From a virus, in IMG/VR virus record IMGVR_UViG_3300027770_002362, positions 1 to 42,809 of that record: a stretch of DNA of 42,809 nt. One strand, given 5' to 3'. The notes below the pieces were generated by a model that did no database searches, was not told where the DNA came from, and saw only the letters and a program-made list of their open reading frames with translations. The position numbers were made by a program, and so were the translations under genes. Shown in pieces: positions 24,146 through 32,366 of the stretch. The first letter of the stretch is position 1; each line of letters begins with the position of its first letter.

Positions 24146-25285
24146 ATGATAAAGCTTAAATCATTAATAAATAAATCTTTTTTATTAAAGGAAGATGATA
24201 TCGTCAAAAACAAAAAGACGGGTAATGTATATACTGTACAACAAATGGACCCGAATAAGCACGATAAAGCAACTCCTGATGAGATTGAAAAAACTAAAGC
24301 AAAATCAGGTGGTGTCATTCCAAAAGTAGGACAAGAACCATCTACACCAAAACCAGGTGCTAACCCACAGGCAAAACCTCAACAACCAACGGCACAACCC
24401 GCAGCAGGAGAAAAACCAAAAGCAGGAGAAAAACCAAAAGCACAACCTACACAACCTCAACCAGGAGAAGCACCTCCTCCAGGAAAATTAAGTGGTAAAG
24501 ATTTTCAAAGTTCTGCAGAAAAAAATGTAGAAAAAGAAAAACCACAAAGACCTGGTGCAGATGATATGAAGTTGAAAAACTTAATGCCAGGCATTGATAC
24601 ATCTAAAAAAACATTAGACCAAGCTACACCAATTGAAAGACAAGAAGTAGCAACTAAAATAGATGATTTGGTTGCAATGACCGATAAGGCAAAAGCAAAT
24701 GGTGAAAAACCAGAATTCTTTAATCTTTGTGATGTATCAATTCCAGGGTCAAATATATATTGTGAAGATAATTTAGGTATAGATAGAAACGATATGCCTC
24801 AATTCAAAGGTGATGCAAGACCAGGCTCTCCTGCAGATAAATTACCAAGAGACCCAAGAAATGGTGAAGTAGATACTGAAGAATTTTTTAAGGAAATGTT
24901 AAATAAAGAAGGTATTAAAGTATCCGAACCACAAGCCGTCCCTCCAGATAGATTAAAAGCAACTCAAAAGAATTTAGTAGGTGATAAAGTTGCAGGAATG
25001 TATAAAGGACTTGAAGAAAATCCACAAAACCCAGATTTAACCGCACCTATATATGTTTCCAATGATGGATATGTATTAGACGGACATCATAGATGGGCAG
25101 CGATTGTAGCTTATAACGCTAAAAATCCTGATAAACCAATTGCAATGAATGTAAGAGTTATTGATGAACCAATTAAACCATTAGTAAAGCGTTCAAACGA
25201 ATTCGCAGACCATATTGGTATTGAAAAGAAAGCAGCTAAAGCGGGACAAGGTGCACCCCAACAATCTCCAGAAAAAAAAAAGTAG
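24146..25285 (+). CDS. Pro/Lys-rich protein with ParB/sulfiredoxin-like domain; possible upstream half of a frameshift product
   Basis: A 379-residue protein. Residues 1-40 are a short folded start (IKLKSLINKSFLLKEDDIVK), about 55-140 are a disordered linker rich in Pro, Gln, Lys and Ala with AGEKPKAGEKPKA repeats, and 240-350 form a ParB/Srx-like domain with YVSNDGYVLDGHHRWAAIVA near residue 305, the GHHR motif of this fold (nuclease or nucleotide-binding). Catalysis is not established. The stop codon directly follows A_AAA_AAG; a -1 slip there would join the protein to the next ORF. Comparable ParB-like domains occur in large phages, sometimes in virion or DNA-handling proteins. Confidence 0.85.
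   Translation: MIKLKSLINKSFLLKEDDIVKNKKTGNVYTVQQMDPNKHDKATPDEIEKTKAKSGGVIPKVGQEPSTPKPGANPQAKPQQPTAQPAAGEKPKAGEKPKAQPTQPQPGEAPPPGKLSGKDFQSSAEKNVEKEKPQRPGADDMKLKNLMPGIDTSKKTLDQATPIERQEVATKIDDLVAMTDKAKANGEKPEFFNLCDVSIPGSNIYCEDNLGIDRNDMPQFKGDARPGSPADKLPRDPRNGEVDTEEFFKEMLNKEGIKVSEPQAVPPDRLKATQKNLVGDKVAGMYKGLEENPQNPDLTAPIYVSNDGYVLDGHHRWAAIVAYNAKNPDKPIAMNVRVIDEPIKPLVKRSNEFADHIGIEKKAAKAGQGAPQQSPEKKK
25276..25282 (+). promoter_or_regulatory. Possible -1 ribosomal frameshift site (A_AAA_AAG)
   Basis: The heptamer A AAA AAG sits in the zero frame immediately before the TAG of the ParB-like gene, inside a run of ten A. After a -1 slip the frame reads KKVDTKPSKRVSSEGEE and continues without a stop into the next ORF. 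A stop codon right behind the slippery site is typical of programmed frameshifting; a miscounted A-run is the main alternative. Confidence 0.5.
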
Positions 25286-25326
25286 ATACTAAACCATCCA
25301 AAAGAGTTTCTTCCGAAGGTGAAGAA

Positions 25327-26004
25327 ATGGGAACAATTCAAACTAAAAAAGGTTCAACCATTTTTGGTGTAGAACATGATAACATCGAAGGTGCCAAACA
25401 AGTAGTAGATGATGTTAAAAAAATGTATCCAAAAGATTCTAAAATTGTATTTTTAGGTGAAGGTGGTGATGAAAATAATAAGTATGTTAAAGGTAGTGAG
25501 CAAGAGTATATCCATAACGAACTTAAAAAACATTATCCAAATTTTACAAATGATAGTTGGGATGGTAAGGAATTGGATGTTCATAACGACCAATCGATGT
25601 TATACGATTATCAGAAAAAGAAAACAGGATTACCACATGATGTTGTAATGGCAGGTAATTGGGCTAATATGGTCGGTCAAAATGAAAAACTAAAGGCTGA
25701 AGATTATTTAAGTGATGATGGTAAAAATTTCTTACAACAATCAGCAAAAGAAGCTGGATTTCCTCCTATAAGTAACTTTGATAAACCAAATAAAAGAGAT
25801 ATTCACACATTATATAGATTATCATATCCACAAGATAATGGGGATAAAAAAACCAAAGTTGGTGAATTATCCGATGTGTTTAATGATGCAAGAGATGAGA
25901 ACCTAATTCGTAAAATGAAAAAATATGAAGATAACGGATATACGGTAGTTTCAGCTGCAGGACATGGTCATATAGATTTAATAAAAAACAGAAAACAAAA
26001 ATAA
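25327..26004 (+). CDS. Unknown protein, possibly the -1 frame extension of the preceding gene
   Basis: Taken from the first ATG it is 225 residues, but the frame is open upstream to the slippery site. Motifs include DSKIVFLGEGGDENNKYVKG then SEQEYIHNELKK near residue 38-65 and DENLIRKMKKYEDNGYTVVS with AAGHGHIDLI at the C-terminus. The order G-E-x-H/E early and RDEN...(V)G/A-GHxH late recalls the TraB/ChaN/EreA superfamily of metal-dependent hydrolases, but this is a weak pattern match. The chosen ATG has no convincing ribosome site of its own, which favours translation by frameshift or coupling. No signal peptide. Confidence 0.72.
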   Translation: MGTIQTKKGSTIFGVEHDNIEGAKQVVDDVKKMYPKDSKIVFLGEGGDENNKYVKGSEQEYIHNELKKHYPNFTNDSWDGKELDVHNDQSMLYDYQKKKTGLPHDVVMAGNWANMVGQNEKLKAEDYLSDDGKNFLQQSAKEAGFPPISNFDKPNKRDIHTLYRLSYPQDNGDKKTKVGELSDVFNDARDENLIRKMKKYEDNGYTVVSAAGHGHIDLIKNRKQK

Positions 26005-26007
26005 AAT

Positions 26008-26016
26008 TATATTTAT
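26008..26016 (+). promoter_or_regulatory. Possible single-box (late-type) promoter of the endolysin gene
   Basis: TATATTTAT, 15 bases before the endolysin ATG, in a 27-base A/T spacer. The exact core also precedes the genes at 18577, 27172 and 40530. A lysis gene behind it fits a late class. Confidence 0.52.
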
Positions 26017-26031
26017 TATAAAATAATTATT

Positions 26032-26889
26032 ATGTTGTTAAAAAGAGGTGACAATAACGAAAATGTCAAACAATTACAAACAAAATTAGGTTTAGAAGCA
26101 ATTGGTAACTACGGTCCTAAAACCGAAGATGCAGTAAAAGCATTTCAGTTAAAGAATGGTCTAACTCCAGATGGTATTGTGGGAAATACTACTTGGAATA
26201 AGATTATGGGTATTACGGAAGCAGTTGCTCCAGTAACTCCTGCAGAAGTCTTAACTCCAAAACCAACCCCTGTAACAAATACAACCGGATTAAAATTAGA
26301 TACATTAAAAGGACACATTCCTGATAGTGTTATAGCAATGATTCCAGAAGTAGCATCTAAGTTTGAAATCAACACTCCATTAAGATTAGCACATTTCTTA
26401 GCACAATGTGGACATGAAAGTGGTGGATTCAAATTAACACAAGAAAACTTAAACTATTCAGCTAAAGGATTAAACGGAATATTCAAAAAATATTTCCCAA
26501 CATTAGAATCAGCAGTTCCATACGAAAGAAAACCAGAAAAAATCGCCAACAAAGTATATGGTGGTAGAATGGGTAACGGAGCAGAAGCAAGTGGTGAAGG
26601 TTGGAAGTTTCATGGTAGAGGATTTATTCAATTAACAGGAAAAGAAAATTATACTGCATTCACTAAATCAATTGGTGAAGATTGTATTGCAAACCCTGAT
26701 TTAGTAGCAAGTAAATACGCATTAGCTTCAGCAGCATGGTTCTTTAATAAGAATGGTTTACATAAGATGGCTGATGGTGGTGCAAATGACGATACTGTTA
26801 CAAAAATTACTAAAAGAGTAAATGGTGGAACAATTGGATTACCTGACCGTATCAAACATTTCAAAGAATATTATCATTTGTTGACATAA
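26032..26889 (+). CDS. Endolysin: peptidoglycan-binding domain plus GH19 glycosidase
   Basis: Cell-wall hydrolase for host lysis, 285 residues. Residues 1-62 are a PG_binding_1 domain (LLKRGDNNENVKQLQTKLG ... GPKTEDAVKAFQLKNGL ... GIVGNTTWNKI). A Pro/Thr linker (65-88) leads to a GH19 chitinase/lysozyme domain: AHFLAQCGHESGGFKLTQEN near 120-139 contains the catalytic Glu in HES and the second acidic residue in QEN, and GWKFHGRGFIQLTGKENY near 190-207 is the GH19 signature segment. GH19 endolysins cleave the glycan strands of peptidoglycan. No signal peptide, so it needs a holin; small membrane proteins lie downstream. Confidence 0.94.
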   Translation: MLLKRGDNNENVKQLQTKLGLEAIGNYGPKTEDAVKAFQLKNGLTPDGIVGNTTWNKIMGITEAVAPVTPAEVLTPKPTPVTNTTGLKLDTLKGHIPDSVIAMIPEVASKFEINTPLRLAHFLAQCGHESGGFKLTQENLNYSAKGLNGIFKKYFPTLESAVPYERKPEKIANKVYGGRMGNGAEASGEGWKFHGRGFIQLTGKENYTAFTKSIGEDCIANPDLVASKYALASAAWFFNKNGLHKMADGGANDDTVTKITKRVNGGTIGLPDRIKHFKEYYHLLT

Positions 26890-26890
26890 A

Positions 26891-26922
26891 TTTGGTGTAT
26901 TGAAATAATTTTCGTATATTAC
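26891..26922 (+). promoter_or_regulatory. Bacteroidota-like promoter giving a near-leaderless transcript
   Basis: TTTGG with TATATTAC 24 bases downstream start-to-start, beginning one base after the endolysin stop. The -7 element ends 4 bases before the next ATG, so transcription would start at or beside the start codon. Confidence 0.68.
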
Positions 26923-26926
26923 TTAT

Positions 26927-27115
26927 ATGGAAAAATTAAAAATTACATTAAATGTTATTATCGTTACTTGTGTTATAGGATTAGCAATTTCGTATCTAAC
27001 ACAATTGATACCGATGTTACCTAAATTAACATTTTTAGAAGCAGTTGGAGTATATTGTCTTTGGACACCACTTCATCATTTTTTAAATACATTTGGAAAA
27101 GATAATATAGAATAA
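26927..27115 (+). CDS. Small two-segment membrane protein
   Basis: A 62-residue hydrophobic protein with one long membrane segment at about 7-28 (ITLNVIIVTCVIGLAISYLT) and a second, weaker one at about 33-52 (LTFLEAVGVYCLWTPLHHFL). Next to the endolysin it could be a holin or antiholin, but small membrane proteins of this sort in T4-type phages have other roles, and the pattern is not diagnostic. Transcribed from its own promoter with almost no leader. Confidence 0.7.
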   Translation: MEKLKITLNVIIVTCVIGLAISYLTQLIPMLPKLTFLEAVGVYCLWTPLHHFLNTFGKDNIE

Positions 27116-27137
27116 ATACTGATTGTTGTCATTTCAT

Positions 27138-27146
27138 TATATTTAT
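27138..27146 (+). promoter_or_regulatory. Possible single-box (late-type) promoter of the envelope gene run
   Basis: TATATTTAT in a 56-base spacer, 25 bases before the ATG of the first gene of the envelope-protein run. Confidence 0.5.
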
Positions 27147-27171
27147 GTTTGTAAAGTAAAATCAAACATAG

Positions 27172-27822
27172 ATGAAGGCAAAATTATTAAAATTATCAAA
27201 TAATTTAGGGGAAAAGCTGTTTTTAGGCTTTTTATATTTAGCGATTACATGGACAATATTAGCCGTTATATTCGGTGTATTCATGTCTTACTTGGAATTT
27301 TCAGGTAAAACTGAAATGACAAGAGATATTTCAAATTGGATTTCATGGAGAATTGATGGTACATTTAAAAATAGTCCTGAAAACATTTGGTACAATGCTA
27401 ACGACCATATCTGGGTTGAAAGTGTAGAAAATAAAGTTAAAATTGGCAAGTTAGCCGGAAATAGAAAATTAGAGTTTGGTGTTAAAAATATTTTAGAAGA
27501 ATATTTGCAAGAAAGAGGTTTAGACCTATCACAAGATGCAACCCAAAGATTAAAAGTTGAAATTATATTTTTAGATGTTCTTACTACAAAATCCAACATT
27601 TCAGTATTTCACAGAGGTGAGCAAGAAGTAGTAATTCGTTTAAAAGGAATATTATACAAAGACGGAAAGAAAGAGAAAGAAGTAGTGGTTGAAGAATCAT
27701 CATCAGAAATCTCAATGTCAACTCTTATAGTAGATGAGGGTGGTAAATTTAATCAGACATCATTGAGTAACGCACTTAAAAAAGCTTCCGATAAACTAAT
27801 AACAAAATTATTAAATAAATAA
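27172..27822 (+). CDS. Membrane-anchored periplasmic-type protein, unknown
   Basis: A 216-residue protein with one membrane segment near residues 16-40 (GFLYLAITWTILAVIFGVFM) and a soluble domain. The soluble part has a strand-helix pattern (LEFGVKNILEEYLQERGLDL, RLKVEIIFLDVLTTKSNISV, SNALKKASDKLITKLL) that loosely resembles the small domain of CsgG/LpoB/YajG-type envelope proteins; the CsgG-like gene 10 kb downstream has a similar ending. This is only a layout resemblance. It heads the run of exported proteins and lies two bases upstream of a secreted cohesin-type protein. Confidence 0.68.
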   Translation: MKAKLLKLSNNLGEKLFLGFLYLAITWTILAVIFGVFMSYLEFSGKTEMTRDISNWISWRIDGTFKNSPENIWYNANDHIWVESVENKVKIGKLAGNRKLEFGVKNILEEYLQERGLDLSQDATQRLKVEIIFLDVLTTKSNISVFHRGEQEVVIRLKGILYKDGKKEKEVVVEESSSEISMSTLIVDEGGKFNQTSLSNALKKASDKLITKLLNK

Positions 27823-27823
27823 A

Positions 27824-29473
27824 ATGAAAAAACTATTAACGCTACTTGGAATACTAGTAATATCCATAGCGTCAAATGCACAATTAACAATCAACCAATC
27901 AGTAACCCCTACAACGGGATTAAAAGTTGGTGATACAATTTCAGTAAAGTATACAGTTGCAAGAGGTACGACTACACCTCGTTATTTTTGGTTGAGATAC
28001 CAATATAACAATAAAGCACTTGCATATGTTTCAACCACATTCTCACAAGGAACATCGGTACAAACATATTACACAGGTTGGACATCTTATAAATTTACAG
28101 CAAGTACAGCAAATAGTATAACTGCTAAAGATTTATATTCACAATATGGTGTAAGTCCTTGGGGTTATGCAACTAACGCAGATTGGAATGTTGGTCAATT
28201 GACTGTACAAAGAACAGATGCATCAATCAACGGAGATATTGCAACTCAAAAATATGTAATTAAAGATTTGGGTACATATACTGATATTCATAAATTAGAT
28301 ATATCATATTCAATTGATGCAACAAGTGCATACATTACTCCAATTACAACCGACCCAGGTACAATGTCCTTATCAAATGTAACGGGTAACACATCTCAAT
28401 TCAAAGTAAGAGTTTTATTTCCAACAGGATACGATATTACTGCACATAGTGTTGCATTATTTCCAATACAATCCAATGGAACTATTGATTGGAATGTAAC
28501 ACGTATTGCAATAAAATCATTGGATGCAAGTGGTGAAGCAACATTTACAACGGAAGTTAAAGTAGGTGATAGTTTGGCAGTATGGATGTATGGTGCAACT
28601 GGAAAAGCTTGGATGGATAATATCATAACAGTATCGGACGCATATAAAGCATTCTTAGGTATTACACAAACTGATATTACAGGTGCAAAAACTTATTTCA
28701 CAAGACCAGTATTAGAAAAGAATATAGGACAAATTACAAAGAGTAAAAGTACATTTAGTGAAAGTGACTCATACTATATGTTTGCATATGTAATGGGTAT
28801 TCCTAATGTAAAAGATAGTGCATGGATTCCATTAAGTACAAATAGTGGATTATATAAATGGTTTAGTGGTTTATTAAATCAAAGTTGGTTAGATGGAGTT
28901 CCTACTTATAAAACAAAAGTAACCGCAGCAAATCAATCGGTAGATATGGTTTATGCATGGGGTGGCGACTTGGATTGGTCACATTCATCTTCTCCAACTG
29001 AAATTGCAAGTAGAATTGCAGCAGGTACTTACGCAAACTCAATTAAAGATGGTACATCGACAATTAAATCATTTGGGGTACAATCAATGTCATACACGCC
29101 AACCATAGAGGAAGCTAAATTGAGTTTGGCATCTACAATGATAAATAGTAAAGTAGTATTAACAGGTACATTAACAAAAGAAGGATTGGCGGGTTTAGAG
29201 GTAATCTTACAATATGACAATACTAAATTAACTTTTGACAATATTTCATTTGATGCAGGAGCAGGTGTAACTAACTTTTCAACAAACGGAGATGGTAGAT
29301 TAACATTTGGTTCAATGGACCAGACAAAAGTGGGTAGAATTAAAATAGGTACTCCATATAAACTAACATTTACTCCAAAAGAAACTATAACAAATACTGC
29401 AGGTTTATTCTATACAGTTTTAGCTGACGCAGTTGATGGTGCCGGAAATAAGATTAACTTAATAGTTGAATAG
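27824..29473 (+). CDS. Large exported protein with cohesin-like C-terminal domain
   Basis: A 549-residue protein with a clear Sec signal peptide (MKKLLTLLGILVISIASNAQ, cleavage after about residue 19) of Bacteroidota style. The N-terminal half is strand-rich and Thr/Ser-rich. A region near 270-290 (VSDAYKAFLGI) and GGDLDWSHSSSP near 385 are shared in pattern with the next protein, and the last 100 residues (LAGLEVILQYDNTKLTFDNI ... GRIKIGTPYKLTFTP) have the cohesin-type strand order. The two adjacent proteins therefore look like paralogues in their C-terminal halves. It probably sits outside the host cell or on its surface. A virion role is less likely because of the signal peptide. Confidence 0.85.
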   Translation: MKKLLTLLGILVISIASNAQLTINQSVTPTTGLKVGDTISVKYTVARGTTTPRYFWLRYQYNNKALAYVSTTFSQGTSVQTYYTGWTSYKFTASTANSITAKDLYSQYGVSPWGYATNADWNVGQLTVQRTDASINGDIATQKYVIKDLGTYTDIHKLDISYSIDATSAYITPITTDPGTMSLSNVTGNTSQFKVRVLFPTGYDITAHSVALFPIQSNGTIDWNVTRIAIKSLDASGEATFTTEVKVGDSLAVWMYGATGKAWMDNIITVSDAYKAFLGITQTDITGAKTYFTRPVLEKNIGQITKSKSTFSESDSYYMFAYVMGIPNVKDSAWIPLSTNSGLYKWFSGLLNQSWLDGVPTYKTKVTAANQSVDMVYAWGGDLDWSHSSSPTEIASRIAAGTYANSIKDGTSTIKSFGVQSMSYTPTIEEAKLSLASTMINSKVVLTGTLTKEGLAGLEVILQYDNTKLTFDNISFDAGAGVTNFSTNGDGRLTFGSMDQTKVGRIKIGTPYKLTFTPKETITNTAGLFYTVLADAVDGAGNKINLIVE

Positions 29474-29474
29474 T

Positions 29475-32072
29475 ATGAAGAAAATCGTTACACTTTTATT
29501 CTTATTAATATCATTTATAGGGTTTGGCCAGTCAGTAACGGCACCAGACCCTAAATCATTTACCGTCAATACAACGGGACAAGATGCTAGTGGATTTGAA
29601 TTAACCGGATTTAGTGCAACATCTACTTTATTAACTTCAATCAGTTTAGTCAATCCTCCATCGGGTACAACATTTTATCTTAATACAACAACGGGTTTAA
29701 CTGCAGCAAGTGGATTTACTTTAAGTGGTAATAAAACACGCTTGGTAATAACGGGCACAATGGCTAGTATCAATACGGCATTGACATCGTTAAAGATAAA
29801 CACAGGAACAATAACGGGAGATATTAATATTTCAGTTGCCGCAACTGTTAATCCAACGGGATATTATTACAATGGAGTTAATGGACACTTTTATAAACCT
29901 GTAACAACTGGAGCATATTACACAGTTGCAAGAGCAGCTGCACTAACAACAACATTCAAAGGACAAACTGGATATTTGGTAACAATCACTTCTGCTGATG
30001 AAGATGCTTTTATTCTTGCAAATGTACCACAATCAAATATTTGGTTTGCTGCAACGGATGAAGTAACGGAAGGTAGATGGATAATTGATGCAGGGCCTGA
30101 AAAGGGAACTCTTATAAAAACATCAAACGGACAAACGGCAGGCAATGTTCAAGGACAATATAATAATTGGGCAGGTGGAGAACCAAACAATAGTGGTAAC
30201 GAAGATTACCCCGTAACTAAATGGGGTGGCGGAACTCAATGGAATGATTTACCAAATACTTTTACTTGTGCTTATGTAATTGAATATGGAACTTGGTCTA
30301 ATCCCGATGATGCAACTTTTACTGAATTTTATTCTAATAGTGTTGCTCACTCAAACGGAGAAACTATAAAAGCACTATTTGGATTTAAGTTTAATAGTGT
30401 AATAGATAAGAGCAAATTCTCAGCACAAATATTCAAAAGAAACGATAACACATCTAATTGGACTGCAGCAGATGGATATAAATCATTAAGTGGATTGGGT
30501 AAAGTATATCTTTCAAATCAAATAGATACGGCACAAATATTCACATCAGTAGCAATACCTTTAACCGGTGTAAGTGATATGACATCATTCACTACTGCTG
30601 ATATTGGTAAGATATATAAAATGACAGTAACTGGTGCAAGTGGTGGCGGATGGGGAACCGATATTTACACAAATGACTCCTACATTCCTGCTATGGCGGT
30701 TCATGCTGGAGTTTTAACAATTGGACAAACAAAAGAAATTTATATTAAAGTAGTCGAAGGAAAGAATAATTATACCGCATCAACCCGTAATGGTATAACA
30801 ACATCCGATTGGGGTGGATGGGATTTGAGTTATCAATTTGTATCGGCACCAATGTCATATAAAGCAACTACATCTCCTGGTCAAGTTGAATGGTGTGTAA
30901 TTTATGATTATGACGCATCAAATGGTAGATATAGAGTTGGTGTTGATGCAAGAGAATTTATAGGAACAAATGTAACACCGAGTAATGTAACTAAATTAAA
31001 ATTATTTGATTTATGGAATGGTACCGTAACATTTAATTCATATGACCCAAATAGTTGGGCTGAATATTATGTTTATACACCAACACAATTTAATTACGCA
31101 GCTTCAACATATACATCAAGTTTAAGAAGTGCAAATGGATTTTATGGAGTAAAAGCGGAATTTGGATTTACACAATTAGGTGCATACAAACAACATAGAA
31201 TGGAATTGAATGAATACGATAGTGCTCAATTGAAAACTCTTTATAATAGTATTGTGACTGTAACGGATGTTTATTTAGCATTTAAGGAATTAGCAAATGG
31301 TGGTATATTTGGAAATCAAAGTGGTAATGAGTTTGGGTATGGTATTCAGTATATAAACGCAGATGTAAATGATGATGGATATTTCAATGAAGCTGATTGT
31401 TTCAAATTATTACAAAATCTAACAGGTACAAGTAATTTAGTTACTGATTACACTTTGGACAATACTATAAAAGTAATGCCGGACTCAATCTATAATTTAA
31501 TAGGTAAGTCAACATGGAACTCATTTACATCATATAAAGGAAAAACATACTCATTCAGTTTATTAGATGATGTAATAAGTTATAACTATGATTTGGCAGT
31601 TAGTTGGAAAGGTGATGTAAACTTATCACATTCAGCAACACCACCTTCAAATGGTATAACTACAATGTCGGTTAGAACTACAATGAGCACACCGGTATCA
31701 AATGAAATTAACGCATCAATCTTAACGGAAGTAATTGGAGATAGTATTTATGCATATATTACATTAGACCCATTAGGACAAAATGTAGTAGGTACACAAT
31801 TCCAATTAAACTATGATAATTCGGTCTTAAAGTTCAAAGGAATACAATTTACTACAAATGGTTCACCCACTAACTACGCAAGTGATAAGGGTGATTACAT
31901 CAATTTGGGTTCTTTGGTAAGTGATGGTAGTACAAGTTTGGATAAAATGACAACATATAAGATTTCATTTTCGTCAAACACAAAATTAGATAACATATTG
32001 GGTTTAATTTCAATAGGTTCAACGGACGCAGTTAATAAAGATGGAAAAACATTAAAAATAAAAATAAACTAA
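29475..32072 (+). CDS. Large exported protein with C-type lectin, dockerin-like and cohesin-like regions
   Basis: An 865-residue secreted protein. The ATG giving MKKIVTLLFLLISFIGFGQS (signal peptide) was chosen over an earlier TTG. Residues 25-125 are a strand- and Thr-rich domain; about 130-274 form a C-type lectin-like domain with WAGGEPNNSGNEDY near 231 (the EPN sugar-binding motif) and QWNDLP near 255. DVNDDGYFNEADCFKLLQNL near 630-650 is a single dockerin-like calcium loop, GDVNLSHS follows near 713, and the last 115 residues (QFQLNYDNSVLKFKGIQF ...) are cohesin-like. It starts one base after the stop of its paralogue. Predicted to bind carbohydrate and Ca at the cell surface; partner unknown. 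Confidence 0.88.
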   Translation: MKKIVTLLFLLISFIGFGQSVTAPDPKSFTVNTTGQDASGFELTGFSATSTLLTSISLVNPPSGTTFYLNTTTGLTAASGFTLSGNKTRLVITGTMASINTALTSLKINTGTITGDINISVAATVNPTGYYYNGVNGHFYKPVTTGAYYTVARAAALTTTFKGQTGYLVTITSADEDAFILANVPQSNIWFAATDEVTEGRWIIDAGPEKGTLIKTSNGQTAGNVQGQYNNWAGGEPNNSGNEDYPVTKWGGGTQWNDLPNTFTCAYVIEYGTWSNPDDATFTEFYSNSVAHSNGETIKALFGFKFNSVIDKSKFSAQIFKRNDNTSNWTAADGYKSLSGLGKVYLSNQIDTAQIFTSVAIPLTGVSDMTSFTTADIGKIYKMTVTGASGGGWGTDIYTNDSYIPAMAVHAGVLTIGQTKEIYIKVVEGKNNYTASTRNGITTSDWGGWDLSYQFVSAPMSYKATTSPGQVEWCVIYDYDASNGRYRVGVDAREFIGTNVTPSNVTKLKLFDLWNGTVTFNSYDPNSWAEYYVYTPTQFNYAASTYTSSLRSANGFYGVKAEFGFTQLGAYKQHRMELNEYDSAQLKTLYNSIVTVTDVYLAFKELANGGIFGNQSGNEFGYGIQYINADVNDDGYFNEADCFKLLQNLTGTSNLVTDYTLDNTIKVMPDSIYNLIGKSTWNSFTSYKGKTYSFSLLDDVISYNYDLAVSWKGDVNLSHSATPPSNGITTMSVRTTMSTPVSNEINASILTEVIGDSIYAYITLDPLGQNVVGTQFQLNYDNSVLKFKGIQFTTNGSPTNYASDKGDYINLGSLVSDGSTSLDKMTTYKISFSSNTKLDNILGLISIGSTDAVNKDGKTLKIKIN

Positions 32073-32077
32073 AAATT

Positions 32078-32362
32078 ATGGAAATTAATTTTGGATATGA
32101 TGAAATGAAAAATTTTATCATTAAAAGTGGAAAATATAAAATTGTAAATGTTAAGTGTTTTAGTTGGATTCATCCTAACCCTTCTAATAATTGGCAATAT
32201 ACGGAAGAAGAAGAATTTATAGAAGTGGCATACCAAGTAGGTGATATTGCAAGTGAAGAATGGTTATGTAATGGTGAAAATAAACAAAAAGATAGTATTA
32301 TGATGTGGAATATTGAATTGGCTTTTTACAAAGAAATGAAAAATAAACTATTAAACTTATAA
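32078..32362 (+). CDS. Small soluble protein, unknown
   Basis: A 94-residue protein (MEINFGYDEMKNFIIKSGKY ... SWIHPNPSNNWQYTEEEEF) without signal peptide, unlike its neighbours. Trp-rich and acidic, it may be a small cytoplasmic domain. It sits between two exported-protein genes, 5 bases after one and 4 before the next. No family recognised. Confidence 0.68.
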   Translation: MEINFGYDEMKNFIIKSGKYKIVNVKCFSWIHPNPSNNWQYTEEEEFIEVAYQVGDIASEEWLCNGENKQKDSIMMWNIELAFYKEMKNKLLNL

Positions 32363-32366
32363 CATA

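Noticed and set aside
26927-27115. Naming the small membrane protein beside the endolysin as the holin
   Set aside because: The sequence has no diagnostic feature and has its own non-late promoter; the protein at 34467 is at least as good a candidate.
27824-29473. Interpretation of the cohesin-type proteins as tail fibres
   Set aside because: A clean cleavable signal peptide argues against a cytoplasmically assembled virion part; kept only as a minor alternative.
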